A DNA stretch of 64,000 bases from Fallopia convolvulus (Eukaryota > Streptophyta > Magnoliopsida > Caryophyllales > Polygonaceae). The DNA lies in assembly GCA_964016875.1 (NCBI GenBank), contig OZ024721.1, forward strand, positions 13,305,109 to 13,369,108, written 5' to 3'. The position numbers were made by a program, and so were the translations under genes. The notes beneath the pieces were generated by a model, which was given only the letters and a program-made list of their open reading frames with translations, had not been told where the DNA came from and made no database searches. Of the stretch, positions 45,065 to 55,904 are shown one piece after another. Within the stretch, counting starts at the first letter, position 1, and each line of letters opens with the position of its first letter.

Positions 45065-47320
45065 TAAAATAGAAAAATTTGGGCAATTAATTCCTCATTC
45101 AAATGACTTAAATATTTATTTCTAATTTTTTTTCTAATCCATCTATTTATCTATCTTCTATAAAAAAAAATATACTCCCTCCGATCCAAAATAATTATCG
45201 TTTTAACATTCGACACAAGAATTAAGAAAAGCATTAACTAAACTCAAAAGGCTAATTTTTTTTATAAATTTTACCACTCATCACCTTTTTCAACCAATGA
45301 ATAACAATAATTAATAAAAAAAAATATTCCAATAACAATTTTCATAACTCACTCCTAATAAATTGCCTAGAAAGCCTAAAACGACATATAAAATGGATCA
45401 AATTTGAAGTGCTAAAGCGACAATTAATTTGAATCGGATGGAAAATATAAGAGATTTTGGAAAGAATGCCCATAATATACACAATTGTAACATACATATT
45501 AAAGTTTAGATCTAATTTAGTACTTCTTAATAATATCAAATTCTAAACACCTTTTAATATTCCTAAACCTCCAATATTTTTAATATAAAAATTCACATCA
45601 TCCTCTCAATATTTACACCCAATTATACATATGTCATATCTCCTATCCCCATACATGTTCACAACAAAGTGAAAAAATGATAGATTGGTGGAAAGCTTTG
45701 GAAGAATATATAGTGGCAAGGAAGAAACGAATATGTTGATGCAGATACGTAAATGTCAAGGAACAAGCGTCATTTCCTCTCAAAGGTGAATATTGATTTA
45801 AACAACTTTAAGATTTGGGAGCATATCCAAGATAATTATATATAAGTACGTAATTCTTGGATAATGTATATATTTCTTCTTTGTTTAATGTAACATATTT
45901 AAGTATATTCATGTTTTTTCTCTTATGATTGGGCATACAAATTTATTTCTAAATGAATACAAAATACAAGTCCTCATTTTCACATTTTATCAATCTTCTA
46001 TTTAAGATTTTCATAAGAGTTAGAAGAGAAAAGAGGATAATCTTGATCGAAAATGTGATATAAAATATTAAAATAAAAGTTTCAAATAATAAAATATTTG
46101 AATGCATAATCTAGGTCAAATGTAGAAGAATGAAAAGAATATATAAGAGCATCTTCAACCCTGAGTTTTTGAGTATCATAGAAAAAATTAAATAAAAAAA
46201 GTCAGAAATTTGTAATGGTTCAAGGTAATTAGATAGAAGTATATAGAAGTATGTGGAAGAAGAAACTTCTACTGACAATTTGATACTCACTTGTCAGCTT
46301 TTTAATTGTTTAATATTTTTTTATGATATTGTTAGTATCTTACCAAAAATCACCATTGCGGATGCTCTAAGGAAAAATTGTGGGTGAAGAGCCTTGGGAA
46401 GAGGAGTTCTACAACTTTTAAAAATATGCTAAATTGCGTGGCAAGTGATTGGGCGATAATTTTGACACTTCAAATATCAAAGTTTACCATATATATTCAA
46501 CTCTTACAAAAGGCGCATTAGATGGTTGGACAAAATAATTTTGAGTAACATAGTGAGAATATCCAATAAGTAAACAATTGTAAAAAAAACTTCAAAATTC
46601 AATATCTTATAAACATTTACTTTTGAGTTTTATTTTGATATATTATTATGTTTTCATAAATTTTCTCCATAATAGATGTTTAGCAGATTATTTGACTTTT
46701 TAAATTACCCTACTAAAATTATATGTATTGGATGTTAGTAGGTTATTTATAACTAATTCTACTAAATTAATTTAGAGAGTTCAATTCTAAGATTAAGCTA
46801 AGAAGATCAAGAATCAATTTATAAACAAAGATAATTATACAATAATCCAAGAAATATTCTAAAAAAAACACTTTTGATCTACCATTTTGTGTAACAATAA
46901 TCCTTTTGAAGCCATTTTAAAGTTCTCCAACTTTTCCATTTCTAACCAACCTTTCATATTTCTAAACTTTCAACGTTTCCAATATAAAAGGTCACATCAT
47001 CTACTTCATATTGTCACTCAAATATACATCTATTGGGCAAGTAATAGGAGAAATATTGGGCAAGTAATTACTCATTCAAATAACTTAAATATTATTTTAA
47101 ATTTTTTTATAATCCATCTATTTAACTATTGTATCTATCTATAAAAATATCAGAAAAGTTTTTTTTAGGAATTAATACTCATAATATACACAATTGTAAC
47201 ATACATATTAAAGTTTAGATCTAATTAATTACTTCATAATAATATCAATTTCTAAACAACTTTTTATATTCCTAAACACTTTTGATCTACCATTTTGTTA
47301 AACAATAACCTTCTCTAACT
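45065..47320. repeat. Diverged duplicated segments in AT-rich DNA
   Basis: Sequences near 45080-45170 and 45470-45620 reappear near 47035-47140 and 47170-47290. Shared blocks include ACACAATTGTAACATACATA and AAAGTTTAGATCTAATT. Another block, TTTCATATTTCTAAAC, appears near 46950 and 47420. The copies differ by many substitutions, so the duplication is old. No coding content was found. Confidence 0.6.
45174..45448. mobile_element. Second Stowaway-like MITE, more degenerate
   Basis: The left end ACTCCCTCCGATCCAAAATA and the right end (minus strand) ATTTTCCATCCGATTCAAAT form an imperfect TIR. A related segment near 47050-47300 lacks this insert, which supports the boundaries. Confidence 0.7.
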
Positions 47321-48800
47321 TAAATCTCTAATAAATGGCTGATTACTTTCTTTAATTTATTTGATACCTATTAAAGTTCTATTAAAGTCCTCTAACTTTT
47401 CACATTTCTAAACAGTCTTTCATATTTCTAAACCTCCAATTTTCTAATATAAAAAATCATATCATTCTCTTCATATTGGAACACATTCGTTATAGGAGAG
47501 TTTTTGGAAGAGTTCACAAAAAACCAAATTGATAGTGAAGAAGAAAATCATATGTGGATGTACACAAAAAGTATGCGTCATCTTGGTTTAATTTTTTGAT
47601 CGCTTTGTATATATTCGATTTATCATCATCGTAAAAACATCCTCTCATGTTGCTAACATTATTTCCCTAATCCGCCTTCTCTAAGTCTAATTTATTTATC
47701 ATGTATATATGTGTATTTAATGTAACCTCTAACTTTCCAATGACTAACTTTATATTTAATTGATTGACATGCACCAATGTAAAATTTTTGGGTCAAAATA
47801 TAATCCACTTCGATGTAAGTATGACATCAAGTTTTTGAATTTTTCTTTGAAGTGTGTTTATGATTCATCTTATTGTACAAATAATCTTATATATTTTTTT
47901 ATATTTCCATGTGGTAGCAAAATCATAATCTAAGTAACAAACTAAAACTATTTCCCATATAAAATGATACTATTTCTTCCAAACTAAATTAATTGTCATT
48001 ATTTTTTTAATCTATTAATCCGTAAGGATTCAATACTAGCTTGCTCGTAAATTATTTTTTTAAAACTTAATATTTTTTAATTGAATTAGGTTGATATATT
48101 CATTCATTGATTAATATAATACATGAAACGAAAATATTGAAACAATATTTTAACGAAAAAAATATATAACGATAATATAAAACATAAACAAAAAACCCGT
48201 TCCTCCTAGTTTATGATACAATGGATAGTTTTTGGAATATAACTCCTCAATTTGATTAATAGGAGAGGACAAATTACAAAATTTTTATTTTTATTTAGTG
48301 CATTATAAGTAGAGTTGTTAAAAGTTAACCCGACCCGCAAATCCAATCCGAACCGTCCGAAAATTTTAGGATCACGATCCGAAAAATTGAATCCTAAATT
48401 CAAAATAAACCGAACCCGATAGACCCGAAATTCATTGGGTTGAGCTGATTTGTTATATTTTCAGAATATATATATAATTTATTTTGTAAATTTTAATATT
48501 TTAATATTAAAATATAGATTATTATTAAATATTATTATTTAATTAAAATAATCTTTTAATAATCTTAAAAAAATCGTTTTTTGACATATTGTGTCGACCG
48601 ACCCGCCTGAAAACCTGCAACGACCGACTCGATTTGACCTATGACCTGCCATGATCCGAACTTGACTCAATCCGAACCCAAAATGATCCGATTCGACCGA
48701 CCCATTTAACATGTCAAATTGTAACTTTTAATCTTCGTCAATAAAATCCTTTTAACACTCACATAGTCACATACTATATATTAGTATTAAAATCAATTAA
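47320..48800. other. AT-rich DNA with an ACCCGACCC-rich patch (48320-48710)
   Basis: No gene is visible. The patch 48320-48710 is rich in ACCCGACCC, CCGAACC and GATCCGA words, beginning near GTTAACCCGACCCG and ending near GACCGACCCATTTAAC. Such word content occurs in hAT-type non-autonomous elements, but no clear TIR or 8-bp duplication could be shown. Confidence 0.35.
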
Positions 48801-49782
48801 TCTATGTATATATATAAAAGACGTAAGGAATAAGACCGCCACGTTGCGTCACCTAGCATTTTCCTACGTGTCGTTCCTACATTAAGCCACCTAGGATTTC
48901 GCCACATAGGATTTTTTTATTTTGGAAATTTATATATGTTGATATTATTTTAAGATAATATAGAAATAGGATAAATTAATCTATGAGAGATTCTATCTAA
49001 AATAAAGATATTATCTAATATATTAGGAATTATAATAGATCTAAATTTTTTTATCTAAAATTAAAATAAATTATAGAACATTAGATATATATATATATTA
49101 AGTGAGATATATTAATTTAGTTTTTTCCAATTAAATTTATATCTTTTATTTGAAAAAAATAAATTCGAATTTTATTTAAAATTAAATAAAATTATTTAAA
49201 TATTAATTTTTTTTATCTATTTATGTAAAAGATTAGCTTAAATAAAATTTTAATAAAAAATAGAACTTTTAATCTAGATAATTACTTGCCTAAATTGACT
49301 TTTGATAATAAAAAATTATGTTATCTTTTCCTTAAATTTCTTCTAAAATTATTTATGTAAATATAAATGATTTTATTCTCATTAAAAAAATTCATTCTTT
49401 ATTTATATTTTTTCATTGTTTCTTATTAAGTATATTTTTTAATTTTTAAATTTTTTTTAAATAATTGAATTTGATAAAAAAATTACAATAATTTAGATTA
49501 TTTTTACCTTTTTGTATTTTTGTAAAAGATTTTTAAAATTAATTGATTCTAATTCGAATAATTTTTGTTTATATTTTTGCATAAATAAATAATCATTAAG
49601 CCATCAAAATTATAGTGGGATAACCTTAACAATTTTGGCCACATTTCACATGACACCAATTGTAAAATATTATATAATTTTTTCTAATAAATAAGTATTT
49701 TTATATTAAATTAAAATCATATCATTAAATAAATTAAGTAATAAATTCATGTAGTCGTGCATGACACGACGGGTATAGCTAG
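48801..49782 (+). mobile_element. Non-autonomous Helitron (about 980 bp)
   Basis: The left end TCTATGTATATATATAAAAG matches the TC-start, TATATAAAAG type of plant Helitron ends. The right end has a hairpin GTCGTG-CATGA-CACGAC (49754-49770), eight bases, then CTAG (49779-49782). The element is flanked by A at 48800 and T at 49783, the usual AT target. There is no target-site duplication and no coding capacity. Confidence 0.8.
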
Positions 49783-49939
49783 TTATAAGTAATTCTCTTA
49801 ACACTCAAATCCTTTTAATAATCACCACCTCCGTTTGAAGTGATTTAACCAAAAAAACAACACCTTGATATTGATGACTGAAATATTACCTCAAAACATC
49901 CTACTAAAAAAAACACTAAACTTAAAAAAAAAAAAAAAA

Positions 49940-50045
49940 AATAGGTTCGGTCAAGGTGACCGAACCATTTTCTCCTATTTCCGCCAACCGAGGTAATACC
50001 GGACCGCCTAGAAAGCCTGTCCGGGACGCTTAGCTGAGCCGTATT
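49940..50045 (-). repeat. Right member of the inverted repeat pair
   Basis: On the minus strand it contains GCTAAGCGTCCCGGACAGG, TTCTAGGCGGTCCGG and ATGGTTCGGTCACCTTGACC, paralleling 44485-44600. It follows an A-run near 49927. Confidence 0.5.
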
Positions 50046-50049
50046 ATTA

Positions 50050-50850
50050 AGGTTGATGCCTTGCGCACATGATTATTTCGCCTTGTGCATAAAAAAAATC
50101 TCGCTTCATGAAGCGAGTTGGCATAGCGTAGAGTACTCAAGTATTCGGCCTTTGTCGCTTCATGGTGCGCGAAATATCATAACGCTTCTCGCTCCGTGAT
50201 ACGAGAAAATCAGACAGTTACACAGCCGGAAATCTTCCCGATGTAGCATATCTTCCACAGAAAAAAACCCTATGGTTGACATATTGCGAAAACATCTTCG
50301 AAAAGTAAATTCATCTTTTCTGATAAAAAAAACTACATTGAACAATGTCATCAACAGAAACGAAATTTTCGTATTCATCTTATGAGGCAGAAGATGAGTC
50401 ACGCTCTTTAGAAGAAGAGTCATCACTCTCATTAGAAAAAGGAGGAGGGGAAGAAGAATCTGAACACGAAGACAACGAAATGTTCGAATCGAAGGTAAGT
50501 TACGATTTACGTTGATTTAATTTTACCAAATTAATGCATGAATTATATTACTGTTTCAAACATATTTATTCAATTTTGTAATTCGTTAATATCCTTGTAT
50601 ATTATAGATGTTTATTGGATTGAAATAAATGGTGAAATTATATACATAGTTACCTAGGAAGGATTTCTTAGGTGATTTTCATAATGATAACGTGTGAGAT
50701 CGTCGAGATGACATGCTAGATTGGGCTAGGCAAGTTGGTCCGGAAAGAATGATGGTGTTGCAATAAAAGCATCAAACCCTAAAATGCTCAAACTAGCATG
50801 TCATAAGCATGACAAGTATAGAACCAAATGTCTCGCTCTCACCATTCAGA
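50050..50850 (+). mobile_element. Probable MULE-type relic with an acidic first exon
   Basis: The left part has palindromes such as TCGCTTCATGAAGCGA. A frame from ATG 50345 to 50494 encodes 50 residues rich in Glu and Ser (MSSTETKFSYSSYEAEDESR then SLEEESSLSLEKGGGEEESE) and ends exactly at a GTAAGT donor. Further on, near 50710, the peptide MLDWARQVGPERMMV resembles the N-terminal region of MULE/FAR1-like proteins. The downstream frame is broken. The assignment is tentative. Confidence 0.4.
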
Positions 50851-50918
50851 AACCCTAAAAACGCAAAAGAGAACACGCCGTCGCCTTCCCCTAAATTGGC
50901 CCTTAACCCCCGTTAACC

Positions 50919-51840
50919 ATGGCTGTCGCTACTGAGAAACGCCGATCTCGGCACCGATCTCGTCTCCAAAACAAACAACCATTGTCTCCAGTGAAGATGT
51001 CCAATTTCAACACGCACCCAAGCGCCCCAGTTCTCGTCTTCCTCTTAGCGAGCACCCTAGCGGATCTAGCGCCGTCGTCGTCATGGCTTCCCCATCCTCA
51101 CGGTGGATCCCCACGAAAAAACCCCATTAACACCCAGGTTATCAAACTCAAAACAACATCGGCTAAATTCAAGGAGTCTAAATCTCAATCGAAAGCAATA
51201 TTGTGGCTGAATCAGATCTGTTGGGCGATTGAAACGCCGTTTCGTACCTTCCTCTATGAATCGTGGTATAAAAGTCAAGGACAAAGTTCCTATTACTCAA
51301 TCTAAGGTTGCAACGATTCGAATGCTTCTCCTTCCTCCCCGTGATGCGAATGACGATCTTTACTCTTGCCTGGGCGATATGCCCGTTGGCGGCGGTCCAC
51401 TGGCCGCGGGTGCTTTGCTACGGGGTGCGATCGCTGGGCACCGGTGCAAGTCATCCAAACAAGCGGCCCTCTCAAACACTAGCGACTGGCCCTGGTGGCA
51501 TCCTCCAATGGATGTTGTCTTAGCGACCTGCCGGAAATTCGGCTTTCCTCATTGGGCACTAGGTACCAGGTTCTTTCACTCTCGCCTTATATCCCCCTTC
51601 TTCTGGTCTCCCCTAACAGGTCTTTGGCTTGAAACCCTCTTAACCTACTTCACTTGGTTTGCCTCTGCCCATCCGTTCCTGTTCCTTGGTCGGGCGGCTT
51701 CATCCCACTCGATTTACCCAACAAGCCCTAACAAACTGAGCACCCTTTCTTGTCCCTCACTCCCATATTCCAGCTCGGGTTGGAGTAGTGTCTTCCATAT
51801 TTCTTCTACTTTTACCTTCTTTGTGTGTGTGTGTTGCTGA
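50919..51840 (+). pseudogene. LINE ORF1-like region, first part
   Basis: A frame from ATG 50919 (MAVATEKRRSRHRSRLQNKQ) runs 128 codons. An overlapping frame (51229-51840) continues the G/C-rich coding-like stretch. The position just upstream of the endonuclease suggests ORF1, but the usual plant ORF1 domain and CCHC knuckle were not recognised. Confidence 0.4.
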
Positions 51841-52991
51841 GTATCAATCTGATGGTTTTCAGACTATTTGAACCTTTAAAATCATACAAGCCTTTATGCA
51901 TGTGGCGTTTGTGTAGGCGTGTTGCTTTTTGTTGTTTGTTTCAAAGGCCTTCTAGCCTTGCTATGATTTTCTTTTGTGGTCAAACCTCTCTTTGGTTATC
52001 TAAGGCCTTTTTGGTTTTTATTGTTGTGTTGAGGGAGTTCAACCCTCTTGGATTTACCAGGTCTAGTGCTAAAATTCACCATGATTTTAATTTGTTGATT
52101 GCGTACATGTGCTATGGAACTATTACTGGTTCTTGGTATAACATTTTGTTGCTTTTGAACAACATCCTGTACAAGCATGATTTAGCTTTCACTTATGTTC
52201 ACCCATATTTTAGCTTGTGGAACAGGAACAACCCGTTTCTAGCAGCTAAGGGATCTCGTTGGGGTGATGCATTTACGTTTGTAATGCTACTACCACCTAT
52301 AAACCGTGCAGTTAATTCTACCCCTTGTAATTTCTTCATAATGGGTAACCCCCTGTCGTGGTTGTGTGTTTGCTTGAAACAAAGTGTATTGTACTGGGCC
52401 AAAACCCACTTCGTTAACATCCTAAATTATAGTTGTATGACAACTTGGGATTTGCCTATTCCGCATTGTAATACAAACTTGGAAAGGTGGCATATACATT
52501 TGAAGATGTTTATCTCCAAATGTAGTATAACCACCCAAAAACATTTGAAGATGTTTATCGATGACCTTGTGTTGGGAATGTACCGACCACACTATTTGTA
52601 CGCTGCTGTAATGGTGTTGCCCATCATGTTGGGCAAAACTCTGCACACGTACACCCAAGGGAAAGTAAATCCCACTTCAAACAAAAGGGTGAATACACAC
52701 TGCTGGGAGCTTTTCTCAAAATCCAAAATTACTAATATAAAACCCATGCTAAATAATAATGGGAAATTAACCCCATACTACCACAATAAATGTATCAGTG
52801 GAAAGGCTAACCACACAAGAACATTTGACCTTGAACGAAATCCACATAATAACAAAACAAACACCCCTTTTAGAATACCAAACAAATCTGAACAAATAAA
52901 TTCACTAAATACAATCCATGTTACTATTCTAGGCCTAGGACCCGCCATTCCAACAAATAAAAAAATGACGAGAAATACAACAAACATATAA
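51825..52991 (+). CDS. 388-codon open frame upstream of the LINE endonuclease, unknown
   Basis: This is a long uninterrupted frame in an otherwise broken LINE. The first half is hydrophobic and rich in Cys, Leu, Phe and Trp. The middle holds an internal repeat (HIHLKMFIS and KHLKMFIDD). The last 110 residues are rich in Asn, Lys and Thr. No domain was recognised. It lies where ORF1 is expected and ends 125 bases before the endonuclease start. It could be an unusual ORF1 or a chance frame. Confidence 0.35.
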   Translation: MCVLLSINLMVFRLFEPLKSYKPLCMWRLCRRVAFCCLFQRPSSLAMIFFCGQTSLWLSKAFLVFIVVLREFNPLGFTRSSAKIHHDFNLLIAYMCYGTITGSWYNILLLLNNILYKHDLAFTYVHPYFSLWNRNNPFLAAKGSRWGDAFTFVMLLPPINRAVNSTPCNFFIMGNPLSWLCVCLKQSVLYWAKTHFVNILNYSCMTTWDLPIPHCNTNLERWHIHLKMFISKCSITTQKHLKMFIDDLVLGMYRPHYLYAAVMVLPIMLGKTLHTYTQGKVNPTSNKRVNTHCWELFSKSKITNIKPMLNNNGKLTPYYHNKCISGKANHTRTFDLERNPHNNKTNTPFRIPNKSEQINSLNTIHVTILGLGPAIPTNKKMTRNTTNI

Positions 52992-53116
52992 AGAGAAACA
53001 TCAAAAATAACTACACCCAAAACATATCGATCAAGACGAAAAAAAGGAAGTTATAAAAACGCTAGTGGAATACCCGGCCACCCACGGCCAAAAGCCACAC
53101 CAAATCCGGTTTTTTT

Positions 53117-53947
53117 ATGAAGTTTTGTACCTGGAACTGCCAGGGCATGAAACGCAAGACCTTCTGGGCTGAGGTTAACGCGTTATGCCGCCTAGAGCAT
53201 ATTAAGCTAATTGCACTCGTAGAAACGAAAACCCAAACGTCGCCTGGCGACAAATGTTGGCAAAAAGCGGGTTTCGATTCGATCAAATTTATCCCGGCCA
53301 CCGGTTTCTCAGGCGGTATCTGCGTCCTTTGGAAGGGCTCGATGCTCACAAACGAAACTATCAAAACCGTCTATAAAGACGATCGCTTCATTGCGTTCCA
53401 CTATGAAAATCTCGAATCCAACAAAGAAATGATTCTGATCTTAGCCTATGCGCCACTAAAAGCACAAGAAAAAGACACTTTTTTGAACAATCTGAAGGAT
53501 TTCATTCAACACTGTACCCTACCGTGTCTTCTCATGGGAGACCTTAACGAAATTCAACACCCAGACGAGAAACAGGGAGGGGCATATCCGGCCCCTTCCT
53601 GGTTTGAACGACTCATCAACTTTAAAAACGAGTGCGACATGTGCGACATCCCCACAATTGGAAATAAATTTACATGGAGAAAATCCAAAAACTTTGACAA
53701 CAATAAGTTCGAAAAACTGGATCGAACCCTCGTAAACTATCAAATCATCCAATGGTACCCATCCCTGGCCACGAAAAATCATGCTTTTGCATCCTTAGAT
53801 CACTATCCTATTTCGTATGATCTCCCTACAGGGAGCCCTTTCAAGGCACAACCATTCAAATTTGAGATGATGTGGACTACTAGAAAGGATTTCCAAAACA
53901 TCATCAAACAAGCTTGGCGGTTCAACGTCGGTGGGTCACACATGTAA
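53117..53947 (+). pseudogene. LINE ORF2, endonuclease domain
   Basis: This is an exonuclease-endonuclease-phosphatase fold domain of an L1-type ORF2. Motifs in order are FCTWNCQGM at the start, ALVETKT (metal-binding Glu), LAYAP, LMGDLNE (catalytic Asp/Asn), NKFTWR and SLDHYPI (catalytic Asp-His). It is 276 codons long and stops at 53945-53947; coding similarity continues in the same frame to 54439, so this stop is a mutation within ORF2. Confidence 0.9.
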
Positions 53948-54439
53948 AATCTCACAACAAAAACCCAACTCCTAAAAAGTAAAGCAAAAGCATGGAACAA
54001 ACAAACATTTGGAAATATCTTTGAACAAATCAAAAAGTTGGACGATGAGCTCATCGAAATCCAAAAGGAAATAATTGAAAACACCAACCTGCAACTGATC
54101 CAAAAACAAGAACGATTGGCGAGGAAGCGATCCTGCCTCCTGAATTTCCATTGCTCCTACCGGAAACAACGAGCAAAAAATACCCATATTAAACTCAATG
54201 ACAAAAACACCAAATACTTCCACCGAATTGCTACCGGCAAAAGAAACAGAACCAACATCAAAGAGATCCGCACAGTTGAAGGAACACAAGTCACTGGGAC
54301 AGAAAACATCAGAACAGAAATTCAAAGGGATTTCCATAACCGCTTTAGAGCCCTGGAAATAAACCAAAGGAAACTCCAATCCATGATACAAACAATCCAC
54401 CAAGAAGTTACTGAAGCTGACAACATCGAACTCACTAAA
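53948..54439 (+). pseudogene. LINE ORF2, linker between endonuclease and RT
   Basis: The frame continues after the stop with KNTHIKLNDKNTKYFHRIATG, the conserved plant LINE linker (NTKYFH). It ends at the CTAAA that forms the left target duplication of the inserted LTR. The frame resumes at 55905. Confidence 0.85.
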
Positions 54440-55899
54440 TGATGTTTGTGTTTTTGGTATAGTTTTTAGTATGTTTTCTTAGTTTGATAGGTTTAGTTTT
54501 AGGGTTAGTTTTGTGTGTTTTTGGATGGTTTTGCATATTTTGTGAAAAGTATGGAAGCTACTCCGTTTTATGTCTTTTTATAGGTTTTAGCAAGGAAATG
54601 GTGCTTTTTGGAGCTGAATAGAGTGCTATGGTGAAGGACGGAAGAATACGAGATAAGAGAGTCGAAGTCAAGATTTTTAGAGATGAAGTGTTGAAGAAGC
54701 CAACTCCAGGCTCGTTAACGAGGCTGTAAAGGGTCGTTAACGAGGCTACAAGATAGAGTTTTTCGAGAGTTCGATCTTATGATTACCGACCCTGTGCGGA
54801 AGTTTGTTCCGTGTCGGTAGGGTTTTTAATGAGTTTTTAGGGTTATTATATTTTGTATTTTAGGTTTTGTTATCTTTTAGGTTTTATTTCTATCTTTTTA
54901 GAGTTAGTTTCTATCTTTTAGGAAAGTTTTTATCTTATAGTTCTTTTATTAGATAGGCTGTATTAGTATAAATACCCTTCTTTTCTAGCTAGAGAGGGGG
55001 GGTTCGGACGAGTTCGAGAAGGAGAGAAGCCGAGAGAGAGAGACGAGGCTAACGAGGGTGAAAGCTTAGATCGTTAGGTGTGTTTTCGGTTCGGTGTTCT
55101 TGTTCTTTTCGGGTTTCTTCTAAATTCTGTAAGACGATTATTTTTCTTATTTAATTTGAAGTGGTTGTTTTGTTTTCAATGTTTTCTTTTATAGAAGTTG
55201 TTTGCTTTATAATTATGAGTAGTGAGTAGTTTTCTTATCTAGGGTCGGGGTTAAACCCGGCATAGTTATGCATGGTTTGATGAGTAAGTAGATTGTGACG
55301 AATGCCTTTTATCTATTTTTAGATTGCTTGTTGTGTTTATACCTAGATGAGAATTGAGGTAATTTGAGTTTTTAACTTGGTTGAAAGAGAAAGTTATAGA
55401 CTTGAAGGTTGATATTGTTCGACAACGAAAGTTTCGAGCTTTGGATCCAAAACAAGTGATTAGGTGAATTAGTTTATGAGAATGAATTGATTTGCTTGCT
55501 AATCAGCGAAAGTTGATGAATTTATCTATTTGAAGGCATGATCTTTATCTTCTTATGAGTTTATATGCATGGCTATGTTGTGGTGACCCTTGTCCTAGAT
55601 ACTTGTTTTTATTTGAATTTCTTTGGTTATATTCGTTACTGAGTTCGCTGCCTCGGTACCGAATCTGTTTTAGGTCGTTAGTGGGAGTTAGTAGTCTATC
55701 CAGGTTCGTTAATGACCCTGACAAAGTCGTTAACGAGGTTGGTCGTGTGTGTGTGATTGTGTTGCTTTATTTGTTTTATTTTTGCTTAGTAGTTCGATAA
55801 ACAAACAACCGTGCTTCCCGTGGAACGATCCTGACTCCCCTATACTTAGCGGGTGCTTGACTACAAATTTATTTGTTGTTAAGTAAATCCCTATCAACA
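54440..55899 (+). repeat. Solo LTR of family B inserted in the LINE
   Basis: A 1460-bp sequence starts TGATGTTTGTG and ends CCCTATCAACA, flanked by the perfect 5-bp duplication CTAAA (54435-54439 and 55900-55904). It has a TATAAATA box at 54967 and no coding capacity. A related, truncated copy starts at 57828. Repeats of GTCGTTAACGAGG occur near 54710, 54743 and 55727. It probably arose by recombination between two LTRs. Orientation is assigned from the TATA box. Confidence 0.85.
54967..54974 (+). promoter_or_regulatory. TATA box of solo LTR-B
   Basis: TATAAATA lies in TAGTATAAATACCC, about mid-LTR, with a purine-rich leader (GAGAGGGGGGGTTCGG) downstream. Confidence 0.5.
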
Positions 55900-55904
55900 C
55901 TAAA

